Part shown: one piece after another, positions 8,916 through 17,520 of the stretch | Position numbering within the stretch: the stretch's first letter is position 1 | Layout of the letters: each line of letters opens with the position of its first letter | Assembly: GCA_025362575.1 (NCBI GenBank) | Contig: JANYIQ010000260.1 | Span: forward strand, 1 to 36,981 | Length of the DNA stretch: 36,981 nucleotides | Direction: 5' to 3' | Source: Bacteroidia bacterium | GTDB taxonomy: Bacteria > Bacteroidota > Bacteroidia > B-17B0 > Aurantibacillaceae | Notes under the pieces: model-generated | What the model was told of the DNA's origin: nothing | Seen by the model: the letters and a program-made list of their open reading frames with translations, nothing else | The model's database searches: none | Made by a program: the position numbers and the translations under genes

Positions 8916-9536
8916 TCACATATTCTTCTCAGAGTTCTTCAAAATATTATATAAAAACTCTCTTGCCCTGAACAACTGTGCCTTTATAGTACCAATCGGT
9001 AAATTCAATTTTTGCGAGATCTCTTCATGACTCAATTCCTGATAGTAGAACATTACCACCAACTCTTTGTACTTCGGTTTTAATTTATCTACCACCTCAT
9101 TCAGCATTTCAATTTTTTGCTTTTTTATAAAATATTCTTCGGGATCGGGAGTGCCAGACTTTATGTTCTGAGAAAATTTCTCACCCTCTTCATTTGTATA
9201 CCTGCTATCGATCGAAAATGTTTCTCCCTGTTTCTTCTTCCTTAAATAATCAATGGCATTGTTACTTGCGATCTTGAACAACCATGTGCTGAAAGCGTAA
9301 TTCGGTGTGTACTGATGTAATCGTTTAAACGCTCTTCCAAATGCTTCAATGGTAAGATCATCAGCATCATCCTTGTTTCCGATCATTTTCAGCATCATAA
9401 AATAAACCGATTCGCGGTAACGTTGCAGTAATTCTGCATAAGCTTTCTGGTCGCCATTGTTTAAGGCAGCCTGAACAAGCTTATAATCGTATACAGCTTT
9501 TGTGGTTAATTTATTTTCGTTTACTGGTTCGTCCAC
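8916..9536 (-). CDS. RNA polymerase ECF-type sigma factor
   Basis: A 206-residue sigma70-family protein of the extracytoplasmic function type. Region 2 spans about residues 25-100, with D-D-A-D-D-L-T-I-E-A-F-G-R-A-F and F-S-T-W-L-F-K-I-A-S-N-x-A-I-D-Y-L-R. Region 4 spans about 140-200, with L-S-H-E-E-I-S-Q-K-L-N-L-P-I-G-T-I-K. A longer acidic linker separates the two regions. Its start overlaps the 3' end of the upstream glycosyltransferase gene by 16 bases, so the two are likely co-transcribed and translationally coupled. No anti-sigma gene is adjacent. The target promoters are unknown. Confidence 0.93.
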   Translation of the reverse strand: MDEPVNENKLTTKAVYDYKLVQAALNNGDQKAYAELLQRYRESVYFMMLKMIGNKDDADDLTIEAFGRAFKRLHQYTPNYAFSTWLFKIASNNAIDYLRKKKQGETFSIDSRYTNEEGEKFSQNIKSGTPDPEEYFIKKQKIEMLNEVVDKLKPKYKELVVMFYYQELSHEEISQKLNLPIGTIKAQLFRAREFLYNILKNSEKNM

Positions 9537-10666
9537 TTGTTAGGTCGGTTAAATAATTTAGTTACATGAAAGATCGGATACACCAGCAGCAAAACAAATT
9601 CATAAAAAAATGCAAAAGCCCAAAGGTCTTTCTCATTCATTTTTTTTGATGCTTTATTAAAGATAATCATTTGAAATACAATTTTCAATAAAAATAGACC
9701 AAGGGCCACTAACAGGGTGTTTTGGTGGAAAAACAAGGCGACAAATGACCCATAGAAGAAATACTTTATAAAGATATCCAAGCCTATTCTTGTTTTTGTT
9801 GCTGCATTATATTGAGGAGCCGTGGTTAAATGTCTGTGCTTCTGCCGGCGCCATTCTTTAAACGATGTTTTTGCTTTCGAATAGGTTATTGCAGTGTGAC
9901 TGATGCAAACATTAGTATTCGATTCCGTGGCCGCTTCATTCACAAAAAGATCATCATCGCCCGAAGTAATGTGGTAATGACTCGAAAACCCTTTTAATTT
10001 AAAAAATAAAGATTTCTTGTAGGCCAAGTTTCTTCCTACGCCCATGTAGGCTTTGTTCTTGATTCCTGCCGATAAATAATGTAATGCAATTAAAAAGGTA
10101 TCGAAACGAATTAATTTGTTTAAGAAGCCATCGCGTTTAGTATAAGCGCCGTATCCCAAAACAATTTCCTTTGTTGAAGAGAAGCCCGCCGCCATTTCTT
10201 TCAACCAGTAAATAGATGAAGGATAGCAATCGGCATCGGTAAAGAGTAAGTTTTCGTATTTGGCACCTTTTATTCCCACCATAATGGCAAACTTCTTACC
10301 ATGCTTATAGTAGGCATCTTCTTTAATATTCACTTTTTTAAGATTCGGGAAGATCTTTGCAAACTCATCAATTACGGTTTCCGTATTATCCCATGAACAA
10401 TCATTAACAACGATCACTTCAAACTCAGGATACTCCTGCGTTAACACTTTAGGTAAGTATTCCGTTAAATTTTCGTCTTCGTTCTTAGCGCAAATAATGA
10501 TGGAAACCGGCTCTTGATTTTCATTGGGCGTACTCAAAGTTGTTTTAAGAGTTCCGACCGGCCAGTACACTAAAAAATAATGAATAATTAAAATAATTAA
10601 ACTAATCGCGGCTAAAACCGACAATATCTCTTCAATACCAATATATTTAAACTCCGGGAAGGGCAT
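9521..10666 (-). CDS. Membrane-anchored family 2 glycosyltransferase
   Basis: A 381-residue inverting GT-A enzyme. One transmembrane segment is near the N-terminus (about 13-35) and hydrophobic helices lie at about 300-335 and 350-370. The GT2 core starts with V-S-I-I-I-C-A-K-N-E (about 54-63). The metal/nucleotide-binding T-D-A-D-C is at 143-147, a catalytic-type S-G-D-D-D-L at 235-240, and a Q-K-H-R-H at 275-279 takes the place of the processive QxxRW motif. It probably adds a sugar to a lipid or polysaccharide at the inner membrane. It leads the minus-strand pair with the ECF sigma factor. A TACCTTTG box only six bases upstream hints at a leaderless or near-leaderless transcript. Confidence 0.88.
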   Translation of the reverse strand: MPFPEFKYIGIEEILSVLAAISLIILIIHYFLVYWPVGTLKTTLSTPNENQEPVSIIICAKNEDENLTEYLPKVLTQEYPEFEVIVVNDCSWDNTETVIDEFAKIFPNLKKVNIKEDAYYKHGKKFAIMVGIKGAKYENLLFTDADCYPSSIYWLKEMAAGFSSTKEIVLGYGAYTKRDGFLNKLIRFDTFLIALHYLSAGIKNKAYMGVGRNLAYKKSLFFKLKGFSSHYHITSGDDDLFVNEAATESNTNVCISHTAITYSKAKTSFKEWRRQKHRHLTTAPQYNAATKTRIGLDIFIKYFFYGSFVALFFHQNTLLVALGLFLLKIVFQMIIFNKASKKMNEKDLWAFAFFYEFVLLLVYPIFHVTKLFNRPNKWTNQ

Positions 10667-10671
10667 ACGCG

Positions 10672-10679
10672 CAAAGGTA
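10672..10679 (-). promoter_or_regulatory. Candidate -7 box TACCTTTG for the glycosyltransferase/ECF pair
   Basis: The minus strand reads TACCTTTG five bases before the ATG at 10666. A TTTG at 10699-10696 lies 16 bases upstream, slightly short for the usual spacing. If real, transcription would start at or next to the start codon. Confidence 0.4.
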
Positions 10680-10705
10680 CAAGGGGCACCTAAGCCAAAT
10701 AAAGA

Positions 10706-10713
10706 TATCTTTG
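10706..10713 (+). promoter_or_regulatory. Candidate -7 box TATCTTTG for the HAD phosphatase gene
   Basis: An exact TAnnTTTG match 29 bases upstream of the ATG at 10743, in a 76-base divergent spacer. No -33 TTG was found at ideal distance. Confidence 0.42.
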
Positions 10714-10742
10714 TATTTATTAAACAAAGAAATTAACAATTC

Positions 10743-11390
10743 ATGCAGGGCATTAAAGCTGTTATTTTTGATATGGATGGAGTGATCATCGACTCCGAAC
10801 CCCTTTGGCGACGCGCCATGATCGCTGGTTTTAACGATATTGGCATTGATTTTACCGAGGCCGATTGCCGTAAAACCACCGGAATGCGCTTTAAAGAAGT
10901 GATAGATCATTGGTTTGCACACCACAAAATTGAAGAACATAGTCCGGCCGAACTCGATGCTAAAGTCATTTCACATTTAATTGATCTCATTAATACCGAA
11001 GGCAAGCCCATGACAGGCACTTTGGAAGCCCTGGAGTTTCTAAAAGAAAAGAAGTATCAGATCGGTTTAGCTACTTCCTCAAGCCACAAGCTGGTGGAGA
11101 CGGTTCTTAATAAATTACAGATACGTTCTTATTTTTCAGCCATCACTTCAGCCGAGTTCCTGCAATTTGGCAAACCACACCCCGAAGTGTTTTTAAATTG
11201 CGCTGAAACCTTAAAAATTGCCCCGAAACATTGCCTTGTTATCGAAGATTCCATTAATGGCATAGTGGCCGCCAAAGCCGCGCAAATGAAGGTTGTTGCC
11301 ATACCGGATGCCGAGCATGCCGATAATCCTTTATTTGTGCTTGCCGATCATAATTTTAATAACCTTTTAGAGTTTATTAAATTATTATAA
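10743..11390 (+). CDS. hxpB: HAD-superfamily sugar-phosphate phosphatase, HxpB-like
   Basis: A 215-residue HAD hydrolase of subclass I. The nucleophile motif is F-D-M-D-G-V-I-I-D-S-E-P (Asp10 and Asp12), then L-A-T-S-S-S (motif II), Lys144 in G-K-P-H-P-E-V-F and Glu168-Asp169 in I-E-D-S-I-N-G (Mg binding). The D-S-E-P-L-W-x-R-A start and S-A-E-F/K-P-H-P pattern resemble E. coli YniC (HxpB, which dephosphorylates hexitol and 2-deoxyglucose phosphates) more than beta-phosphoglucomutase. The substrate cannot be fixed from sequence. It is followed after 41 bases by tgt. Confidence 0.8.
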   Translation: MQGIKAVIFDMDGVIIDSEPLWRRAMIAGFNDIGIDFTEADCRKTTGMRFKEVIDHWFAHHKIEEHSPAELDAKVISHLIDLINTEGKPMTGTLEALEFLKEKKYQIGLATSSSHKLVETVLNKLQIRSYFSAITSAEFLQFGKPHPEVFLNCAETLKIAPKHCLVIEDSINGIVAAKAAQMKVVAIPDAEHADNPLFVLADHNFNNLLEFIKLL

Positions 11391-11431
11391 AAAACAGGTA
11401 AATAGGCTCCAATACCTTAAATTTGTAAGGA

Positions 11432-12562
11432 TTGAAATTTACCCTACAACATAACGATACCCAAAGCAAAGCAAGAACCGGATTACTCGAAACCGACCAC
11501 GGTAATATCGAAACTCCCATTTTTATGCCGGTTGGCACTGCGGCAACTGTAAGAGCAGTTCATCAGCGCGAATTAAAGAACGATATCAAAGCTGAAATAA
11601 TTTTAGGGAACACTTACCATTTGTACTTAAGGCCGGGATTAGAGGTTTTAGAACAAGCCGGGGGGTTGCATAAATTTAATGGCTGGGATAAACCGCTGTT
11701 AACGGATAGCGGCGGTTACCAGATCTTTTCATTAGCCAACCAACGAAAGTTAAGTGAAGAAGGCGCTGCATTTACATCTCACATTGATGGAAGTAAACAT
11801 TTTTTTACTCCCGAAAGCGTAATGGATATTGAACGCACCATTGGTGCCGACATTATCATGGCTTTTGATGAGTGTACACCCTACCCTTGCGAATATGCTT
11901 ACGGCAAAAATTCAATGGGCTTAACACACCGCTGGCTCGATCGCTGTGTAAAACGTTTTAATGAAACCGAATCGAAATACGGGTATGAGCAAACGCTTTT
12001 TCCAATTGTACAAGGAAGTGTATATAAAGATCTGAGAATTCAATCTGCAGAATTCATTGCCTCTAAAAATTGTTTTGGAAATGCCATTGGCGGTTTAAGT
12101 GTTGGTGAACCTGCCGAAGATATGTATGCCATGACCGAAGTGGTTTGCAATATTTTACCGAAAGATAAACCACGTTATTTAATGGGCGTTGGTACTCCTG
12201 CCAATATTTTAGAAAGTATTGCTTTAGGAATAGATATGTTTGATTGCGTAATGCCAACAAGGAATGCACGCCATGGTTTGCTGTACACCAAAAACGGGAT
12301 CATTAACATTAAGAACGAAAAGTGGAAAAATGATTTTTCTCCCATTGAAGCCGACAGCTCTTGTTTTGTGGATCTTGAATACAACAAAGCTTACTTAAGG
12401 CATTTACTGGTTTGCAATGAATACCTGGCTTCACAAATTGCAAGTGTTCATAATCTTGCTTTTTATCTGTGGTTAGTTAAAACAGCCCGCGAAAAAATAT
12501 TGGATGGAACTTTTTACGACTGGAAAAATAAAATGGTTGTTCAACTCATGCAACGCTTATAA
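11432..12562 (+). CDS. tgt: tRNA-guanine(34) transglycosylase (queuine tRNA-ribosyltransferase)
   Basis: Tgt swaps guanine 34 for preQ1 in tRNAs with GUN anticodons, on the way to queuosine. The 376-residue protein has T-D-S-G-G-Y-Q (Asp92), G-G-L-S-V-G-E (about 220-226) and the nucleophile region D-C-V-M-P-T-R-N-A-R-H-G (Asp271). It starts with TTG at 11432; the reading M-K-F-T-L fits the family. The structural zinc site is degraded: by alignment with E. coli the C-x-C-x2-C ligands are Ser309, Cys311 and Asp314, with His340 kept. A TAAATTTG lies seven bases before the start. The next gene begins three bases after the stop, so the two are probably coupled. Confidence 0.95.
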   Translation: MKFTLQHNDTQSKARTGLLETDHGNIETPIFMPVGTAATVRAVHQRELKNDIKAEIILGNTYHLYLRPGLEVLEQAGGLHKFNGWDKPLLTDSGGYQIFSLANQRKLSEEGAAFTSHIDGSKHFFTPESVMDIERTIGADIIMAFDECTPYPCEYAYGKNSMGLTHRWLDRCVKRFNETESKYGYEQTLFPIVQGSVYKDLRIQSAEFIASKNCFGNAIGGLSVGEPAEDMYAMTEVVCNILPKDKPRYLMGVGTPANILESIALGIDMFDCVMPTRNARHGLLYTKNGIINIKNEKWKNDFSPIEADSSCFVDLEYNKAYLRHLLVCNEYLASQIASVHNLAFYLWLVKTAREKILDGTFYDWKNKMVVQLMQRL

Positions 12563-12565
12563 ATT

Positions 12566-13684
12566 TTGCTTAAAATACTCGACAAATATATTTTAAAGAA
12601 ATTTTTAGGGACCTTCGTCTTCTCCATTTCCCTGATACTAGCCATTTTCATTGTTTTCGACATTAAAGATAAAATTCAAACTTTTCTTACCAATCAAATT
12701 CCTTTGCGCGAAATTGCTATTGATTACTATTGTATGTTCATTCCTGTTTACGGAAATTTATTCAGTCCGCTTTTCGTTTTCATCTCCATTATCTTCTTCA
12801 CTTCTAAAATGGCGCATCGTACTGAGTTTGTTGCCATACTAAGCAGTGGTGCCGGTTTTAACCGAATTTTAAGGCCATACATCATTGGTGCCTTTATCAT
12901 TGGATTCTCTTCTTTTTTAATGAATCACTTTTTAATTCCTAAAGCCAATAAGGTAAAGATCGGCTTTGAAGATAAATGGATCAATAATGGGTATAATACC
13001 GAAGACCGGAACATTCATAAATTACTTGGCCCCAATAAAATTCTATATATCGAGAGTTATGATAACCGTGTGAATACCGGCTTCAAAATATCTGTTGAAG
13101 AATTCGTGAACCATAAGCAAACCTCAATGCTGAAAGCTGAGACCATGCAGTGGGACAGCGTTGCTAAATTATGGATCCTTAACGATGTATTTGAAAGAAG
13201 AATCACAGAACAAGACCGGCTCGACACCTTAAAGAATACAAAACCCATCTATGTTCAGAAGCACACCTTTTCTCCCACAAAAAAAATAAAACTCGATTTT
13301 ACACCGGCCGACATGTGGCGCTTTGAAAGCAAGATCGAGGTAATGACCACTCCCGAACTAAGAAAATATATTGAGAAAGAAACATTAAAAGGCTCCAATC
13401 AGATCGAATTTTTTGAAGTGGAATTGTACCGACGAACTTCTTTTCCTTTTGCTACATTTATTTTAACCGTCATTGGCGTTTCCATTTCATCGCGTAAAGT
13501 GCGCGGAGGCGTTGGTTTACAGATCGCCTTAGGATTATTTTTAAGTTGCATTTATATCATGCTCATGTATGTTTTTACCACCATTGCCACAACAACCAGT
13601 TTTTCGCCGGCGCTGGCGGTTTGGACACCTAACATTATTTTTTCGTTTGTTGCTTTTTATTTTTATAGAACTGCTCAACAATAG
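12566..13684 (+). CDS. LptF/LptG (YjgP/YjgQ) family permease
   Basis: A 372-residue membrane protein of the family that, with LptB and LptC, extracts lipopolysaccharide from the inner membrane. N-terminal signature I-L-D-K-Y-I-L-K-K-F-L-G-T-F precedes the first helix. Further helices lie at about 55-80 and 100-120, then a large periplasmic beta-jellyroll segment (about 130-285), and three C-terminal helices (about 290-370) with S-R-K-V-R-G-G-V-G. The start is TTG, three bases after the tgt stop. Bacteroidota commonly carry LptG and LptF at separate sites, and I cannot tell which this is. The next gene starts four bases after the stop. Confidence 0.9.
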   Translation: MLKILDKYILKKFLGTFVFSISLILAIFIVFDIKDKIQTFLTNQIPLREIAIDYYCMFIPVYGNLFSPLFVFISIIFFTSKMAHRTEFVAILSSGAGFNRILRPYIIGAFIIGFSSFLMNHFLIPKANKVKIGFEDKWINNGYNTEDRNIHKLLGPNKILYIESYDNRVNTGFKISVEEFVNHKQTSMLKAETMQWDSVAKLWILNDVFERRITEQDRLDTLKNTKPIYVQKHTFSPTKKIKLDFTPADMWRFESKIEVMTTPELRKYIEKETLKGSNQIEFFEVELYRRTSFPFATFILTVIGVSISSRKVRGGVGLQIALGLFLSCIYIMLMYVFTTIATTTSFSPALAVWTPNIIFSFVAFYFYRTAQQ

Positions 13685-13687
13685 AAC

Positions 13688-15235
13688 ATGAAAAAGTTCA
13701 TCAACTATATTAAAACTAACTATACGCCACTGCAAGTTATTTTGGCTCTTGGTATTTTATTTCGTTTGCTTGCAGTTATATTTTCAAAAGGTTTTGGTTG
13801 GCACGATGATCATTTTTTAATTGTTGAATCCAGTCAGAGCTGGGTCGATGGATTTGATTATAATAATTGGTTACCCGATCCTAATTATCCTGATCGCATA
13901 CCGCAAGGTCATTCGCTGTTCTATGTTGGAATTCAATTCTGCATTTTCAAGGTCCTGAAAACTATTGGCATTGCCGATCCTCAGATCAAAATGTATTTTG
14001 TGAGATTATTGCATGCAGCATGGTCGATGCTCATCATTACTTATGGCTACAAGATCGCTGAAAAATTATCCAATAAAAAAACAGCGCTTTATGTTGCAGG
14101 ATTTTTATCACTGTTCTGGTTCATGCCATTTTTAAGTGTACGAAATCTTGCCGAATTTGTTTGCATTCCGCCTTTATTGATCGCCACCTGGTTATTATTA
14201 AAAAAGGAAAAGAGCTTAGACTATTTACTGGCAGGCATCTGGTTAGGAATTGCCTTTTCGATGCGATTTCAAATTGTGTTCTATGCTTTTGGAATGGGGA
14301 TTGCCATGCTGATCAATAGAACAAACATTAAACACATAGTTCTATCGTTAGTAGGTTTTATTTTTATTTTACTTTCTACACAGGGTTTGATCGATTACAT
14401 CATCTGGCACAGGCCATTCGCAGAATTTCAGGAATATGTTCAGTATAATATAGATAATGCCGGCGTTTATGGAAACAATATCTGGCACATGTATCTTGAT
14501 CTGATATTAGGATTACTTATTCCGCCTTTAAGCTTATTGTTATTTGGAGGCTGGATCTTACAATGGAAAAAGATCCCGATGCTGTTCTGGCCCGTTTTTA
14601 TGTACCTGGCTTTTCATACATATTTCCCCAATAAACAGGAACGGTTTATTGTTACTGTTTTACCATCATTGATCATAATAGGCACCATAGGCATGTTTGA
14701 GCTTTATGATAAATACAAAAGCATGATCAATATCAAGACCTTTAAAATTTCGAAACGCTTTGTGATCGGCATTAATCTTATTCTCTTATTTATACTTTCT
14801 GTTTCCTATTCTAAAAAAAATCGTGTGGAATCCATGTATTATCTCTACAAGCAACCCGGTGTGAAATCGCTAATGATAGAAGACGGCAATAAGGAAGATG
14901 ATTTTACAATGCCACCTCTATTTTATTTTGGGAAATGGATCTCTGTAATTGGTATTACTAAGCAGTTTGGGGCTGACAGCGCCTTATATTTCTATGATCA
15001 AACTACTGACAGCATGAAGGCCAACTACGTTGTGTTCTGGCAAGCCGAACATCTAGAGGAAAGAGTTGCTAAGTTTCAAAAATATTTTCCTGGAACAGAA
15101 TATGTGACCACCATTGAACCCAGCCTGATCGATAAAACCCTGCATTGGATGAATCCATTTGGAAACGATAATCAGACCACTTATATTTATAAAATACCTG
15201 CTGAAGCAGAGCGCAGCACGCTTCAGCATAAATAG
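13688..15235 (+). CDS. GT-C fold glycosyltransferase, GT22 (Alg9/PIG-B) mannosyltransferase-like
   Basis: A 515-residue multi-pass membrane protein with about nine to ten hydrophobic helices and a soluble C-terminal part of about 140 residues. After the first helix, H-D-D-H-F (near residue 40) matches the acidic H-P-D-E-x-F catalytic loop of lipid-linked-sugar transferases. H-T-Y-F-P-N-K-Q-E-R-F (about 314-324) matches the H-K-E-x-R-F motif of GT22. This suggests a polyprenyl-phosphate-sugar dependent enzyme in envelope glycan synthesis; the sugar is unknown. It is packed four bases after the LptF/G-type permease, consistent with an envelope role. Confidence 0.75.
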   Translation: MKKFINYIKTNYTPLQVILALGILFRLLAVIFSKGFGWHDDHFLIVESSQSWVDGFDYNNWLPDPNYPDRIPQGHSLFYVGIQFCIFKVLKTIGIADPQIKMYFVRLLHAAWSMLIITYGYKIAEKLSNKKTALYVAGFLSLFWFMPFLSVRNLAEFVCIPPLLIATWLLLKKEKSLDYLLAGIWLGIAFSMRFQIVFYAFGMGIAMLINRTNIKHIVLSLVGFIFILLSTQGLIDYIIWHRPFAEFQEYVQYNIDNAGVYGNNIWHMYLDLILGLLIPPLSLLLFGGWILQWKKIPMLFWPVFMYLAFHTYFPNKQERFIVTVLPSLIIIGTIGMFELYDKYKSMINIKTFKISKRFVIGINLILLFILSVSYSKKNRVESMYYLYKQPGVKSLMIEDGNKEDDFTMPPLFYFGKWISVIGITKQFGADSALYFYDQTTDSMKANYVVFWQAEHLEERVAKFQKYFPGTEYVTTIEPSLIDKTLHWMNPFGNDNQTTYIYKIPAEAERSTLQHK

Positions 15236-15240
15236 AAACA

Positions 15241-15258
15241 GTCACGGGAAGTCGTGAC
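15241..15258 (+). other. Small hairpin between GT-C gene and pyrC
   Basis: GTCACG and CGTGAC form a perfect six-base stem around GGAAGT, 23 bases upstream of the pyrC start. There is no T-run after it, so it is not a standard terminator. It could influence the 5' leader of pyrC. Confidence 0.3.
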
Positions 15259-15280
15259 GATTTAACACAAAAGAATCAAC

Positions 15281-16642
15281 ATGAAAAAGACGATCATAAA
15301 AAATGCTATTGTAGTTAACGAAGGAGAGATAGGAAACTTTGATATTCTGATCAATGGAAACATCATTGAAAAAATTGAACCGCAAATTGATTCAGAAGGT
15401 GCTACTGAAATAAATGCCGAAGGCTTGCATTTGTTTCCGGGTGTGATCGATGATCAGGTGCATTTTCGTGAACCCGGCTTAACTCATAAAGGCGAAATTT
15501 ATACTGAATCCAGAGCGGCAGTAGCAGGAGGCGTTACCAGTTTTATGGATCAACCTAATACTGTTCCGCAAGCGACATCCGTTGAAGAATTAGAAAAGAA
15601 ATACACTCGTGCTTCACAATGTTCCTTAGCTAACTACTCATTCTTTATGGGTGGTACCAATAAAAATATAGAAGAGGTTTTAAAAGTTGATTTCACTAAA
15701 GTTGGGGCTCTAAAATTATTTTTAGGATCCTCAACCGGCGATATGTTGGTAGATAGCGAAAAAGCGAGAGAAGATTTCTTTTCTCAAGTAAATTCTATCA
15801 TTTGCGTTCACTCCGAAGATGATGTTTTGATCAAGGAAACTCAAAAAAGAATTATTGAAGAATACGGAGAAGATATTCCGGCTTACTTCCATCCTATCAT
15901 CAGAAGTGAAGAAGCTTGTTACAATTCAACAAAAAAAGCAGTGGAATTGGCTAAGAAACATAATACTCGTTTACACGTGTTTCACATTTCAACTGCTAAA
16001 GAATTAAGTTTATTCAGCAATAAAATTCCTTTAAAAGATAAATTGATCACCGCAGAAGCCTGCATTCATCATTTATGGTTTTGCGATGAGGATTATAGTA
16101 CTAAAGGCAATTTCATTAAATGGAATCCAGCAGTAAAAACAGCATACGATCGCGATAAAATATTTGAAGCAGTTTTAAATGATACAATAGATGTTGTGGC
16201 GACAGATCATGCTCCTCATACCATTGAAGAAAAAAATCAATCGTATTTAAAAGCACCAAGCGGCGGACCGCTTATTCAGCATAGCTTACAGGCCATGTTG
16301 CAATTTTATAAGCAAGGGAAAATAAGTCTAACCCATATCGCTAAAAAAATGGCTCACGATCCTGCAACTCTATTCAATATAGAAAAACGCGGATTTATTC
16401 GCGAAGGGTATTTTGCAGATCTGGCTTTAGTGAATTTGAAAAAACCGCAGGTCGTAACCAAAGAAAGTTTGTTATACAAATGTGGTTGGAGTCCCTTTGA
16501 GAATTACACCTTCGATTCAACGATCGAAAAAACGTTTGTGAACGGACATTTGGCTTATGATGCTTCGACCTCGCTCAGCACGGGCTTTGGCAAGTTTGAT
16601 GAAAGTCAGTTTGGAGACCGTTTAATATTTGGTAAACGATAA
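15281..16642 (+). CDS. pyrC: Dihydroorotase
   Basis: Cyclises carbamoyl aspartate to dihydroorotate in pyrimidine synthesis. A 453-residue amidohydrolase with D-D-Q-V-H-F-R-E-P-G at 57-66, the candidate carboxylated Lys145 in G-A-L-K-L-F-L-G-S-S-T-G, His177 (C-V-H-S-E-D), His235 (V-F-H-I-S-T) and Asp309 (V-A-T-D-H-A-P-H). The first His of the usual HxH metal motif is Gln59. I recall this Q-V-H form from other Bacteroidota dihydroorotases, so it is likely lineage-typical and not a loss. Allantoinase or hydantoinase is a less likely alternative. The stop overlaps the next start by one base (TAATG). Confidence 0.88.
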   Translation: MKKTIIKNAIVVNEGEIGNFDILINGNIIEKIEPQIDSEGATEINAEGLHLFPGVIDDQVHFREPGLTHKGEIYTESRAAVAGGVTSFMDQPNTVPQATSVEELEKKYTRASQCSLANYSFFMGGTNKNIEEVLKVDFTKVGALKLFLGSSTGDMLVDSEKAREDFFSQVNSIICVHSEDDVLIKETQKRIIEEYGEDIPAYFHPIIRSEEACYNSTKKAVELAKKHNTRLHVFHISTAKELSLFSNKIPLKDKLITAEACIHHLWFCDEDYSTKGNFIKWNPAVKTAYDRDKIFEAVLNDTIDVVATDHAPHTIEEKNQSYLKAPSGGPLIQHSLQAMLQFYKQGKISLTHIAKKMAHDPATLFNIEKRGFIREGYFADLALVNLKKPQVVTKESLLYKCGWSPFENYTFDSTIEKTFVNGHLAYDASTSLSTGFGKFDESQFGDRLIFGKR

Positions 16643-17439
16643 TGGTAATACTTACTTTAAATACAATTCTACCCCATGTGGTACGAACTGCTAAAAGCGC
16701 AGGCGCCTTTATTAAAAAAGAACGTGAAACTTTTTCCTACAAAAAGGTAGAAGTAAAAGGATTGAATGACCTGGTAAGCTATGTGGACAAGACCGCTGAA
16801 GAGATCATCGTTAAAGAATTAAAAGAAATTGTACCCGAGGCCGGTTTTTTAGTTGAAGAAAATTCGGCGAACGAAAAAAAAGAATATAACTGGATCGTTG
16901 ACCCTTTGGATGGCACCACCAATTTTGTACACGGCGTGCCTTGTTATGCGGTAAGTATAGCTTTAGAACATAAAGGCGAGATCATTTTAGGAGTAGTTTA
17001 TGAAGTCAGCCGAAACGAATGCTTTAGCGCGGTTAGAGGCTGTGGTGCTTTTCTGAACAACAATCCCATTAAAGTTTCTGCGAACAAAACTTTAAAAGAC
17101 AGTTTGATCGCAACAGGATTTCCCATTTACAATTTCACAAAGCTTGATAATTATTTAGAGGCTTTAAAATTCTTCATGCAAAATACACACGGCGTAAGAC
17201 GCATTGGTGCAGCGGCCGCAGACCTTTGTTATTTAGCAAGTGGAAGAGTTGACGCTTTTTTTGAATATAATTTAAATCCATGGGATGTTGCTGCAGGTGC
17301 TTTGATCATTAAAGAGGCAGGAGGAACGGTAACTGATTTTAGCGGAGGCGATAATTGGTTATATGGAAAAGAAATAGTTTGTACGAATAATTTAGTGAAA
17401 GATGAATTCTTTGAGGTAATCAGGAGGCGTTTTGTGTAG
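16642..17439 (+). CDS. Inositol-monophosphatase family protein (SuhB-like)
   Basis: A 265-residue Mg-dependent phosphatase of the IMPase/FBPase/CysQ fold. Metal ligands are in V-E-E-N (Glu72), I-V-D-P-L-D-G-T-T-N (Asp87, Asp90) and N-P-W-D-V-A-A-G (Asp215). The order and the N-F-V-H-G-V-P after the second motif match SuhB-type inositol monophosphatases. A role on 3'-phosphoadenosine phosphate or another sugar phosphate cannot be excluded. The start overlaps the pyrC stop by one base, so the two are translationally coupled. Confidence 0.9.
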   Translation: MVILTLNTILPHVVRTAKSAGAFIKKERETFSYKKVEVKGLNDLVSYVDKTAEEIIVKELKEIVPEAGFLVEENSANEKKEYNWIVDPLDGTTNFVHGVPCYAVSIALEHKGEIILGVVYEVSRNECFSAVRGCGAFLNNNPIKVSANKTLKDSLIATGFPIYNFTKLDNYLEALKFFMQNTHGVRRIGAAAADLCYLASGRVDAFFEYNLNPWDVAAGALIIKEAGGTVTDFSGGDNWLYGKEIVCTNNLVKDEFFEVIRRRFV

Positions 17440-17463
17440 GTATCTCGCAGAGTTTCGCAGATG

Positions 17464-17505
17464 TTTCACGCTGATTTCCGCTGATTAAAAAAGATGAAGC
17501 AGATT
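17464..17505 (+). repeat. Dispersed CGCTGATTT / CGCAGATT repeat, copy 2
   Basis: TTTCACGCTGATTT, then CCGCTGATTAAAAAAG, then ATGAAGCAGATT, closely matching 8810-8855. It is preceded by more CGCAGA units (17444-17462). It lies between the converging 3' ends of the IMPase-family and SUMF1 genes. Confidence 0.75.
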
Positions 17506-17520
17506 TTCACTTTTGACTTT

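Noticed and set aside
10647-10940. 97-codon minus-strand ORF opposite the HAD phosphatase
   Set aside because: It lies antisense to a well-conserved gene and its translation shows no domain or coding character.
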